NCBI GenBank assembly: GCA_903813345.2
Contig: CAIIXF020000012.1
Location: 16,670,020 to 16,734,019, forward strand
DNA length: 64,000 nucleotides
From: Owenia fusiformis
Taxonomy: Eukaryota > Annelida > Polychaeta > Sabellida > Oweniidae
Direction of reading: 5' to 3'
Shown: piece by piece, positions 1 to 12,305 of the stretch
Layout: each line of letters opens with the position of its first letter
Numbering within the stretch: position 1 is the stretch's first letter
Notes under the pieces: generated by a model
What the model saw: only the letters and a program-made list of their open reading frames with translations
Told to the model about the DNA's origin: nothing
The model's database searches: none
Program-made: the position numbers and the translations under genes

Positions 1-1559
1 AAGGATTGCGAGTTTCATACTGCGCCGTTTTTCTTCAAACTTATACCATTAAAAGCAAAACAAAATTGCCTTTCTGTCGGTGCATTACTTTATTGTAAAG
101 AGTTCCTCGTTCTAGCAGCGTTTTGGTCCCCAACTGTTAGAAAGCCTTCTTACAGATGGAGACCAAAATGCCACTGGAAGTAGGGACTCTGTTTAAGAGA
201 ATGTACCATCAGAAAGGGATTTTTGTTATGCTTTGAATGGAACAAGTTTGAAGAAAAACGGTACAGTGTCAGACTCGTAATCCTCGATTTTCAAACATCC
301 GGTAGGTCAAAAATTCAAATTAAAGGTCGAAGTTAGGACCGCGTGACCATAGGTGTCATCCCCATTCTGATACTAATAGCATCTTTCTCAAGGCTGAGAA
401 AATGAGATGTCATGGTTTATCATGATGTGTAATCCCAGAAAATGGCTACACTCCCAGAGCCAATTATTCCAAGCCGTCACAAGGTATTTCAGTTTGACAA
501 ATTGTGGATTGAAATGGATAATTGCATTTTGCAAAAAGACAAAAATTGATGAAAAATATGCTTACGGTTTATTTGATATATTTGAAAGTGTAACTGTGTC
601 ATAACATATACGAGTATATGATAATCATAACAGGCAAACTTAAGTTATAATAGAACTAAAAACAGCTATGACAGCCTACCTTATTTTCCTTAGGATCCGA
701 TGCATGTTGGCCTATTCAGTCAGAATGCATTACCAATTGTGGCAATTTAGCTTCAAACCAAAGATATTCTTCTGCGACTCGAATTCTTATTGAGAAAATT
801 ATAATTAATAAAACCAATCAAGATCTCTGCGGAAGATTAGAAGTATGCGGAGATGTTAATTAAATCACAATGTGATATCAATGTCAACAGCGATACATAA
901 TCTTATTCACTATTGATGATGTTCACGTTGCAGTTTCAAATAAATAAAACGTCGCGGGGGGTATATTGGCACGTTCATAGGTCTAGGTGTAGAGAATGTG
1001 GAATGTCAACTCAGAATCTAGGAGTTCTCGTATTGTCCGAATCATTCATATTTTAGTTGCAAAACGTTTGTGTATGTTACAACAGTTTGTGGTTTGGCCA
1101 ATAAAATGTGTGACCTCTTACACTTTGATGTTTCTCTGACATGTAATTTTCAAAAAAATGAAATTCCCCAAATGATTCAAGGATCTGGTATTTATTTAGT
1201 CTGAATTTGCATCCGTTGTTGTGGAAATGGACGCAAAGGACAACCCTACTTTTCAAAATTATTTATAAATGGTTACTGCATTTTTGATTTTGATTGCACG
1301 CTTTTGCTCTTTAAGAAAATGAATTTCAAGGTCGAGGTCACTGTGTTCTGAAAGCGTTTTGCAGATCAATATAGTAATGAATATTCTTATGTTAAGATAG
1401 ATTTTGTCCTATTATTTGTGTTGAAAGTTGGAATTAATCTTAATTTTAAACAAAATGACCCCTTTGGGATGAAGGTATTAATTAAACAATTTTGCCACCA
1501 CCGGAGCTCCATAATCGTCAGATCCGACACTTTTGCACTAGACTATTCGTAGTGGATAT
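1..1559. other. No gene seen
   Basis: AT-rich sequence with only short chance frames. A 'caaggtcgaggtcactgtg' stretch near 1328 resembles GGTCA-rich dispersed repeats seen in mollusc DNA, but I cannot assign it. I see no exon with matching splice sites. Confidence 0.4.
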
Positions 1560-1629
1560 TCAAACCCTGAGAAAACAGCTATAGCTTCCTTCTTTCGACC
1601 ACGTTTGCTGAACTAGGAAGTGTAGTCTA

Positions 1630-4600
1630 ATACTCGGGGTGGAAGGTGTGAGAATTGTGCAAAAAATGACTTTGTGAGCTGGATGGAGTTTCTCTGTATT
1701 TTTCATTCTATTAGGGTTTCCTGCATAAGGGATTTCGCCTGCGAAGCATATAACTCTTGCGAACATATCTAAATATTGGTCCGAGGAAGACATACCTTGA
1801 ATTTTTTAGAAAAAAATTGGCTAAAAATGGAAACTACAAAAAGTCAAAATGTTCAACTCAAACAAAACTCTAGCTATTTAATATTAACACTATGTATTAT
1901 TTAATGTTTTTCAGATGTTTAATGACCTTCATTAGTGTACTAGTGTCTAGAAATAAGATAATTAAGGACAAAATTTGGCATTTTTGATCATTTTCGCTTT
2001 CAGCAGTAACATATAGTTCCTTATATCTTGAGTTTAATGTTGACTGGTTGTTGCAATTTTGATTAAATCTGTGCTTGTACATGTCTTCTTCCATTTAAGA
2101 TACGAAAAATGTATATTGGACCACCAATGGTCATATTAGTGCCTTCAGATCTCCCCTACCCCATTTATTATGAAAAATTACTGAAACATATGAAAATATA
2201 AAATAACTTGAATTTATAAACTTTAACAATGTTGTAGCTATTCTATATCAATATTATGTATTATTTAATGTTTTTCAGATATTTCAGAACCTTTATTGGT
2301 ATACTAGTGCCTAGAAATGAGACATTTAAGGACAAAACTTGGCATTTTTTAAAATCATTTTAGCTTTCACCAGTAACATATAGTTTCTCATATATTGAGT
2401 TTTATGCTTACTGGTTGTTGCAATTGTAATAAAATCTGTTTTTGTAGATGTCTTCTTCCATTTAAGGTATAGAAAATGTATAGTGGACCACCAATGGTCA
2501 TATTAGAGCTTTCAGATCTCCCCTACCCCATTTATCATGAAAAATATAAGAAAAATATGAAAATATAAAATAACTTGAAACTATAAACTTTAATAAAGTT
2601 GTAGCTATTCTATATCAATATTATGTGTTATTTAATGTTTCTAAGATATTTCAGAACCTTTATTGGTAAACTAGTGCCTAGAAATGAGACATTTAAGGAC
2701 AAAACATGGCTTTTTTGACCATTTTCGCTTTCAGCAATACCATATAGGTCCTGATATCTTGAGTTTAATGCTGACTGGTTGGTGCATTCTTAGTCAAATT
2801 TGTTCTTGTACATGTCTTCTTCCATTTAGGATATAGAAAATGTATATTGGACAACCAATGTTGATATTATAGCTTTCATGTCTCCCCTGCCCCATTTATG
2901 TAAATGAAAAAGTAATTTCAAATCATCAACTTTAACAAAATTGTAGCTATTCTCTATCGATACTATGTATTATTTAATGTAACCTTCATTTGATTACATG
3001 TGTCTAAAATTTGGCATTTTTAGCATTCTGCATTTAGCAGTAGCATATAATTTTCCACAATTATAATTCTTTGATGATAGATTCATATATGTTTTTTATT
3101 GAATCTGTCTTCTCTGATTTAACTTAAAGAAAATGTATGTAAGACAACGAATGTTTTTATTAGAGGTCTAAGATCTGCCCTCCACCATTAAATGAGAAAA
3201 CCAACACAAATGTTATTATTGCATGATAATATTCTTAAACTTTTCAAAAGTTTAGCATATTTATTAGCACACTAAAATCAAAAAATGACACATAAATGGG
3301 CAAAATGACCAATGTTTCACTTTCAGCAATAGTTGTTTATATTTTTAGTTGAATGGTGATTAGTTGACATATTTTAGATCATATATATTCAACAATGTGT
3401 CTTGTTATCTTCAAAGCATGGAAAATGTGTTTTAAACACAAATATACATATTAGAGATAAAATTACTACACTACTATATTTTTAAAAGATTACTCAAAAA
3501 TAGCATAGTGCGAAATAATTTTGTAATTTCGCAGTTTACTCTCATATGAATCAAATGATATGTCTTTATATAGACATGATTGTTCACAACTCTCGAACTT
3601 AATCCAGCAACAGCCTGATTTTTCAAATCTCCCTGGTTCTATGTTAGAGCTGCATTTAAGTCATTTTAAAGGTAACTGGTCAACTGGTACCCAAGACAAG
3701 TCGTACCCAAGCATATATTTTGTTTTGAGTCAAGTGTTGGACTGGGAATGTGTAAAGATATACATATTATAACTGTAACATACTGTTCAGAAGTTTGAAG
3801 AATTTTCAGAAGAAATTGATATAATTTTGTAACATTTTGAGCTTTGAGTGTCAATTTATTTTGACTATTATTTTATATTGGATGTTCGAGTGAAGAGATA
3901 TATGTTTATTCCACACATTCATAATCATTTTTTTAAATATTGTATGTTTATGAGTGTTTGGAAGAAGTGTCAATTTCCAATTGGAAAAAATTTAACAGAT
4001 TAAACTTCCTTTAAACTTTCTCAAAATGCTCAAATTAATTGTTTGATTCATTTGTAGAAAAGTCACTGTTGTAATTATATTTATTTATATATATGTTTGA
4101 CAAGAAATGTTGTGAACAAGCACTTCAAGCACTTGTTTTATTAGTAAAAAGGTGATTCAAGTTAAATCAAAATGCTTTACTTAATCCATTGAGAAAAAAT
4201 GTCTTCTAAATTCAAAAAAATATTGAGGCTTATTTGAGTCACATTATAACATGAAAACATAATTATACAAACTCAATTTGTTTTCCTAATATGCACCCAT
4301 AATACTGGAAATAACTCGGGTACGAGTTGTCTTGGGTACCAGTTGTCTTAGGTACGACTTGTCTTGGGTACCAGTTGACTAGGAAGCATTTTAAAGGTCT
4401 AAGTTGCTCATGACACCACAAGCTATTCAGATATGTAAGATCTCTAAATAATTTTTATAGTTCTGAGAAACTCATCCTTAAATATTGTCCAACGATGTGC
4501 ACTATGTTGTTTATTGCCACATGGACAAGTAGCAATACACGCTTGACTAGAAACTTTGTATAGCAATTTTCGCTGCCTTTTGCCATTTTACATTTGCGAA

Positions 4601-7178
4601 TTGCCAAGGACATATGTTTCTTGTGTTGCTACGAAGGTTTGTTTGTGAGTACTGGTACAAGACACCCATCTTTGATATATCTTCAAATAGGTATTGCACT
4701 TTGAGATTCATATAGTAATTTAGAATGCTACCTTGAAGGACATAAGAAACTTTAAGAGCTCTTTTTAACTCTCATCCTTCTTTGCAAGCAACATTCTGTA
4801 TCATCAGACTGAATACAAATTCTCTCAACATTGAACTCCTTTGTCTTGTCTGCAGCACTGTAATAGACATGGGCCATAAGGAGAGTGTCAACTTCTTCAT
4901 GATCAGTATTTGATAGATAAGTTGCAACTATCAGTTTTGCAAAGTTCAATAGCAGCTCTGCCAAAAGTGAAATTCATCCCATTTTAGAGATACAGTAACA
5001 TTGCTTCACAAACCAAAGACAGCTTTACCATTTTGTAATCCTTTCCAAAATCATCTTGTTGGCTGTTCTTCATTTCACAATGTTTACATTTACCAAAATA
5101 TCCCCAAGCCCAATATCTATCATGAACTTCCTAATTACACCACCCTTAGGTGTAATATGGAAATCACCAAGCATTTGACAACATTGCATTTGATATGAGG
5201 GAATTTAACCAATATGGCTTGATCACTGGTTATAATTATCACAGTACTATACCCCATTATTTTTAAATATATTCCAAGTATTGTACTATACATTGCATAG
5301 ATTCATGAGCAGTTTGCAACATATCATAACCAGAAAAGCCCAATGGACAAAGATAGAGAATACCCGCCCCATTTGCAACTCAACTTTAAATGTCTAATTT
5401 TTAGACTTGTATACTCATGAAGTTCCTGACACATCTGAAAAATATCAAGTAATACATAGTATTGATCTAGAATAGCGACAACTTTGTTAAAGTCTATACT
5501 TTGAAATTGTTTGGTTTTTATATTTCTGGTTATTTTTTCAAAATAAATGGGGTAGGGGAGATATGTAAGCTCTAATATAATGACAGGCTTTCCAATATAC
5601 ATTTTTAAATACCTTAAATCAAAGTAGGCAGGCAAAAGAACAGATTTGATCAAGAATCCATCAACCAATCAGCATAAAACTCAAGATATAAGGAACTATA
5701 TGTTATTGCTAACAGTGGAAATGATGAAAAATGCCAAATTTTGTTCTTAAATGTCTAATTTCTCTACACTAGAATACTAATGAAGGTCCTGAAACATTAA
5801 TTATAGCAATCAATAACACATAAAGAATAGTTACATCTTTGTTAAAGTTTATACTGGTAGTTTGAAGTTATTTTTTATATTTTCCAGTCATCTTCCCTAA
5901 TAAATGGGGTAGGGGAGAACTGAAAGCTCTAATATGAACATTGTTTGTCTACTATACATTTTCAGTACCTTAAATGGAATAAAACATGTACAAGAACAGA
6001 TTTAATCCAAAATGTATCAACCAGTCAGCATAAAATTCAAGATATGAGGATCTATATGTTACTGCTGAAAGCAGCATTGATTAAAAAATGCCAAGTTTTG
6101 TCCTTAAATGTCTCATTTCTAGCCACTTGAATACCAATAAAAGTTCTGAAAAATCTTAAAAATATTAAATAACACATAATATTGATAATAGAATAGCTAC
6201 AACTTTATGAAAGTCTATAATTTCAAGTTATTTTATTTTTTTATATTTCTCGTTTATTTTCCATAATTGATGGGGTAGGGGAGATCTGAAAGCTCTAATA
6301 TGAACATTGTTTGTCTACTATACATTTTCTATACCTTAAATGGAAGAAGACATGCACAAGAACAGATTTGATTGAAAATGCAACAATCAGACAGCATAAA
6401 ACTCAAGATATGAGGAACTATATATTACTGCTGAAAGCGAAAATGATAAAAAAAATGCCAAGTTTTGTCCTTAAATGTCTCATTTCTAGCCACTTGTATA
6501 CCGCTATAGGTTCTGAAATATCTTAAAAACATTAAATAACACATAATATTGACATAGAATAGCTACAACTTTGTTAAAGTTTATAATTTCAAGTTATTTT
6601 ATTTTTTCATATTTTTCGGTAATTTTCCATAATAAATGGGGTAGGGGAGATCTGAAAGCTCTCATATGAACAATGGTTGTCTACTATACATTTTCTACAT
6701 CTTAAATGGAAGAACATATGTACAAGCACAGATTTAATCAAAAATGCAACAACCAGTCAGCATTAAACTCGAGATATAAGGAACTATATGTTAATGCTGA
6801 AAGCGAAAATGATTAAATATGCCAAATTTTGTCCTTAAATGTCACATTTCTAGACACAAGTATACTAATGAAGGTCTTGAAACATCTGAGAAACCTTACA
6901 TAACACAAAATATTGATATAGAATAGCTACAACTTTGTTTGAGTTGAACATTTTGACTTCTTGTAGTTTCCATTTTTAGCCAATTTTTTCTAAAAAATTC
7001 AAGGTATGTCTTCTTCGAACCAGTATTTAGATATGTTCGCAAGAGTTATATGCTTCGCAGGCGAAATCCTTTATGCAGGACACCCTAATAGAATAAAAAA
7101 TACACAGAAATTCCATCCAGCTCATAAAGTCATTTTTTCCTTAACGGAGCCTCTTAGAAAATTTTCCACCCCGAGTAT
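1630..7178. mobile_element. Fold-back element with subrepeat-built inverted arms
   Basis: The sequence from 1630 inward (ATACTCGGGGTGGAA...) is the reverse complement of the sequence running back from 7178 (...TTCCACCCCGAGTAT). Similarity continues through about 1.85 kb on each side (roughly 1630-3470 and 5330-7178). Each arm holds about four diverged units of roughly 360 bp, marked by GGGGTAGGGGAGATCTGAAAG: right-arm copies start near 5546, 5903, 6269 and 6634, and reverse-complement copies end near 2165, 2530 and 2895. The ~1.9-kb centre repeats a short word (CCAAGACAAGTCGTACCC near 3693, inverse near 4350) but has no convincing gene. The layout, long arms made of internal repeats, resembles Foldback/Galileo-type DNA transposons. 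No transposase or target duplication was identified, so the class is inference. Confidence 0.8.
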
Positions 7179-7315
7179 AAGTCAATTGTTTACTATGTAC
7201 AACATGTACATGAAGTTCAAGATAACACAAATTAATCGTGCCGGTAAGTACTTATAGGTTACCATTCGTAGTCTGTACAGTAGTAAAGGCTAAACAGGGC
7301 AACAGAACAGTAAAG

Positions 7316-10135
7316 ATGGAAGTGTATAAAAAGGAGAAGATAGAAAATGTTTGTATCTTTGGTGGCACCCACGGGAATGAGCTCTCGGGTGTATACCTGG
7401 TTCGTAATTGGCTGAAAGATGGCGCGCTGGTACAAAGGGGCTCATTCAGTACACACCTGGTGATTGCCAATCCCCGTGCAGTGGATACATGTAGAAGATA
7501 TATAGATCGGGATCTGAATAGATGCTATGGAAAGGGCACACTAGGGTGAGAGCATGTGTTTAAATACTTATAGCAGTCCGAATCGCCGTTTTGTGAGTCA
7601 TTCAACCCTAAAAGATAAGCAAATGACAATCATACAATATTTAAGAAATAAAGAATCCTGTATCATATGGTAAATTAAAAAGAATTAGTGCATGTACTAA
7701 CCCATTCACACAATGCACGAGTTATCTTGTTCCAAGCCCATTCTCTTCGTTTAGAGATAGTCTTGGAACGAGATAAATGCACTAGGGCGAAGCTTTTATA
7801 TATTATAGTGGAGATTGAAATATCAACATGTAATCCTGTATAACGCCTGTTTGTTATGTAGAGAGTCCACTAATGCGGAATCACCATATGAAACAAAGCG
7901 GGCGCAGGAGTTATATCACAGATACTTATCAGGGGCACCGCCAGATGGCACTACAGCTGATTTCTTGATTGATTTACATAATACATCGTCAGCAGCGGGC
8001 AACTGTATCATCATACCATACAACGCGAGTCCAGTAGTTCTCCAAGTGTGTGTGGAGTTGATTCAACGACTAGAATCTTTGTTTGTCCGGGTATTGGTGC
8101 TGACAGAGCAAGGGACTGTTGAGTCAACCGCGGGTTCCTGCAAGAATACTATAGGTCAGTAATAACATGGAACTGTTGAGTCAATTGCAGGTTTTTACAA
8201 GAATAACACAAAAATGTAGGTCTGTAAGAGTAGGGCAGTATAAAGTCACCTTCAAGTTCATACAAGGTCTGAGGAATAACATAGGTTTAATAGTTACAGT
8301 TAGGGACTGTTAATTGTCTTCTTCGGGTTTGTACAAGAAGAACACACAGTAGGTCAGGAAAATCAGGGGATTGTTAGGTCAAGTTATTGAGGAAAGAAGG
8401 TTCTGACCGACAGGCAAACACTAAACGCTAGGTCAGGTTGTTTCACTGTGCAAAACGCGCATATTACAGGGTGAGCCAAAAAGGGTTAGATGGGTTACCT
8501 TTTTGGCTCACCCTATCAGTACGAGATAGTAGTCAGTTGCAGTTCATACATTTGTGTGTTGTAGGTGTTGAGATAGGACCACAACATCACGGGACACTCA
8601 AGACTAAAGTCTACGATGATATGTCACTTATTGTAACAACAACTCTCGATATATTGGACCAGATCAATAAAGGTTGCCATTTAGCCTACAGGGTGACCAG
8701 AAAAGTGGACCCAACTTCTTTACCCCCTTTAACTTCCACATACATATCTAAATTTCCAATCGTTGCTGCATACCGTTTATCGAACTCTAATATTATACTT
8801 GTAGCGTATATGTTCATTTAAAGGTGCAACAAAGAATACAGACGAGTTGAGAGTATTTTTTAAAACATTTTACATTTTGAGGCTTTAATCGTATTATGTC
8901 ATGACTATTTTTCTAAACATTCAAGGTTTTGACTAGACTTTATTTTACCTTATGAATCTATTTGATGTATTTTGACATTTCCGCATCTTTGTCCTCAATA
9001 CTCTCTCGTCTTCCTATACTCTTTCTTTCTTTGAACCTGGGAATACTAAACCAATTTGAACTCACAATTATTCAAAATAACCCAAATATTGTACATATGG
9101 TTGTAGGTGAGCTTTTTCCCGAACGCCAGTTAGAGGTGTACTCTATTCACAGACGATATGATTATCCGCGTGATGAGGATGGACAACTAAATGGAACCTT
9201 ACATCCTGACTTTGAGGTACACCAAGCCTTGTTTCAGAATTTAAAATTCTTAAGGAATAGGAGATCCGAAATTGGAACATTTTTTGTTATATTCCATTGC
9301 TTGTGCTTGTCATGTGATGTTTTCAGAGGGTCAAAGGTAACCATGATTGAGTTGACAAAGCTTGAGTATTTAGAAAATAATGAAATGTCAACTGTCAAAT
9401 CCGTGAAATTCAATAGCGGCGAAATTGTGATTTCTCAAAATTCACGAAATTTAATAGCGTTAAATATACCAGGAGTGCAGTAATCAGGATATTAATTGTA
9501 ATGATTTAAAAAAACACCGATTTGTTAGAGCAAAACAGTAACGTACTTTCTACTGTATCAGTCATTTATTGACTCTGTTTTTACATTTACTGACATTTAC
9601 TGTTTTTACAAGTCTCATGCCATAATTTCTCAAGTCTCAAGGTTAAAAGGAAAAATACATATTTACTCTGTTTACAACATTAATTATTCTTATTTGTAAA
9701 ATAGATTTGAAAACGAAGGAACATCTCGAAATAAATCAAAACTGTTGGTCCATATAGGCAAGAAATGGACTAAATGGACTGATTTAGGCAAAACAATTAT
9801 TAAAAGACAATTCTTTCGAAGCTCACTTCGAACTTGCTTCTATACATTGTATTTCATCGATATCAGATTTTGATATACCTTATATCTTGTCGTATAACAC
9901 ACATCAACACAAATGCTTAAATCCAAACATTTTTCAGGAGAAGGATTGGCAACCACTTAAGAATGGTGACAATATACTCCGCACACTAGATGGCGCTGAC
10001 ATCAGACTGGAGAATGAGACAGAGACAGTTTACCCATGTTTTGTAGGGGAAGCCGCATATTATGAGAAAGGACTCGCATTCTGGACAACTTTGAAAACCA
10101 TATTGAAAGTGGAAAAACTCCCTCTGGATGACTGA
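7316..10135 (+). CDS. ASPA/ACY3: Aspartoacylase / aminoacylase-3 family zinc amidohydrolase, five exons
   Basis: Exons 7316-7545, 7862-8154, 8565-8672, 9107-9216 and 9938-10135; every intron is GT..AG and phases match. They join to 312 aa, essentially the length of human ASPA (313 aa). The family removes the acyl group from N-acyl amino acids (N-acetylaspartate for ASPA; N-acyl aromatic amino acids and mercapturates for ACY3) in the cytosol. Visible landmarks are GGTHGNE (zinc ligands His19 and Glu22), RYID-DLNR (substrate residues near Arg61, Asn68, Arg69), DLHNT (zinc ligand His116), GVEIGPQ (catalytic Glu177), DYPRDE, and a C-terminal TVYPxFVxEAAYYEK block. The ATG at 7316 is chosen because the family motif follows at the normal distance; the open frame upstream lacks an ATG and runs into repeat. 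The position of human ASPA Arg168 is not Arg here, and the flanking CKNTIGVEIGPQ reads more like ACY3. Which paralogue it is stays open. Confidence 0.93.
8468..8514. repeat. 17-bp perfect hairpin in acylase intron 2
   Basis: Positions 8468-8484 (AGGGTGAGCCAAAAAGG) are an exact inverted copy of 8498-8514, with a 13-bp spacer. The (C)AGGGTG start resembles mariner-type inverted ends such as the one at 42514, so it is probably a minimal internally deleted mariner relic. The left side reads TTACAGGGTG but the right side is not a clean ...CCCTGTA end, so a TA duplication is not proven. Confidence 0.75.
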
Positions 10136-10170
10136 GCATTTTGTTAATGTTATATCTGTCACTGTGTATT

Positions 10171-10176
10171 AATAAA
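10171..10176 (+). promoter_or_regulatory. Polyadenylation signal AATAAA
   Basis: Canonical AATAAA 35 bp after the acylase stop codon, in a suitable AT-rich setting. It marks the probable 3' end of the transcript. Confidence 0.7.
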
Positions 10177-10179
10177 TGT

Positions 10180-12305
10180 GAATTTCTGAAATCTGATGAC
10201 GTTACTCATTCCCTCCCTACCTAAGTTCTTTTCACTTTATTTGAATGGAAATATGGTTAAAGATGTACATTTTTTTCAATGATGGAAGTGTATCTAAAAT
10301 TTGAGCTGTCAAATAACATGTACAGGATGGCAGTAAAAATGGGACGCTTTGTATCATTCTTAAACATTTAAGATCTGACATAGACAAACCATGTGTAGAA
10401 TAGCCTACCAAAAAGTGGGGGATGTAATGTTGCCATGTGTCATATATTTTAATGTTGCAGAAGTTATGATAATCAATCATAGTTTGTGATGTTACATTTC
10501 GCAAAAAAATAATAGATTCAGCCCATTAAAAATGAAGAAATCTGGAAAAGAAGGTGTCTAATATGTCCATCTTTATCAGAAATAAAAAACTTCAAATTTT
10601 ACATTATGTATGCCATCCTTAGAACTTATATTGATTTTTACATAAAATGTTTGACATTTACAAATTCTCTTTCATACATAGCTAGGCAAGGTGTATTCGA
10701 TTCCAGCCAATCCGAGCACAGTATTTCATATAACTACACTGCATTATATAACCAATAGCCCAAGATCATTCGTTGAATGGTTGTCAAGGTGACAACTTGA
10801 CACTGCAGATAGAAATTGATGCCTTGCCAACTTGACCCTTGCTCTCAATGAAAATATTTTCTTTTAGTGATATCGTATATTTTAGGGGATTTCTTAGAAA
10901 ATATTTTGCAATGTATGAAAATAATTTAAGCCCAAGACTTGATGCATTGTGGCTGATTCATTCCACTTAGGCAATCAGGGATCAGGTGGGATTTCTCACC
11001 GTAGCAATTTTCGGCGGCAAACAGTGTGTCCTCAATCTTTGCATAGGTGTTAAAAAATAATATTTGCACAGTATAGTGGAATATTTGATGATTAAAGATT
11101 TCAACTTTGATGGGGACTTTAAACGATTCCCATTGCTGTTTTAGTTGACATGGGCCATGTTCCCTGTGTCGAGCAAAAATTAATAAAAACATGCATCATT
11201 TGACTTTTTTTTTATCTGATCCATATACTAGTATCCGAAAATGTCAAAACTTTATACTGATAAGTTATCATTGTTACTATGTATTTAGTTCATACATACT
11301 TAATAAGAAGTAATAGAATATATGGCATGGCCCATTTTTATTTGCCCACCAGGATTGTATGTAGTTTGAATATGCAATTTAAATTCTGTATTTCGGTTTG
11401 GCTTCTACTAAGAGGAAAAATTGCTTTGCCAAGCCGGGTCGTTTATTTCGGGTGATAATCTATTAAAGGAGTCTCATATGCGTTTTAAACCACTTTGACC
11501 TATATCAGTATATTGTAGTCTTGCTATAAAAATGTGATATGTAAAAGTGGTTTTTGAAGAACTTTTTGTTTGAAAAATCGTAAATTTATTTTAAACTAAA
11601 TTTTAGAGCTCACATATATCTTTTACTAAGCGATAATCCACACCAATGCATAGCATCCATCCTACAGTTTTTTAGTCGAAAATAATAAAAAAAATTGGTT
11701 GGTAATATCTAAATTCAACATTAATTAGACTCAAAATTGGTTTATTTATTTGACCCTTTTTTAAAAAGATTTGCACCCTAAATGACATCACAATGAGGTA
11801 ATTTAGGGTGCAATTTTTTGAACATGTCAGTATGCTAGTCTTAACATTCAACAACTAAATGGGGTCATATTTTTATCAAAAAAAACAGAATACAAAAACA
11901 GAATAAGTACTCATCGAACGACAGTTGTTACTTTTAAAAACTAGATCTATTATAGCGGTAAGCTTACCATTATAGCCTATGCACGAATTTAAACGCATAA
12001 AAATCTCTTTCCAAAATGTTTCGCTCTACTGGGTCTTTATTTGGAGGCCCTCGAAAAGATCACCATGTGCCTTTAAAAAGAGGGGAAAACACCTTATCAA
12101 ACAGTCCACTTTGATATAAACGTCCACGGGCTTAGGCTATTTGAGAGAAACTCCGGAATAAAAAAACATGTTCATATTACTGTATTTAATTAAACCATTC
12201 TTATATGCAGCCTTAGATAAACAGGCAATAACTACTATAGTATGACCCCCATTTTGTAAAATGGTTTGATTCCATGGAGTAATTATCATCAGGGTTCTCA
12301 CCAGG
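10180..12305. other. No gene seen; one diverged repeat fragment
   Basis: About 10680-10740 (AGCTAGGCAAGG...CCAGCCAATCCGAGCACAGTATTTC) is a diverged copy of a segment inside the fold-back elements at 13190-13260 (inverse) and 16790-16850. An 88-codon minus-strand frame at 10926-11192 has no recognisable family or flanking splice sites and is not called a gene. Confidence 0.45.
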
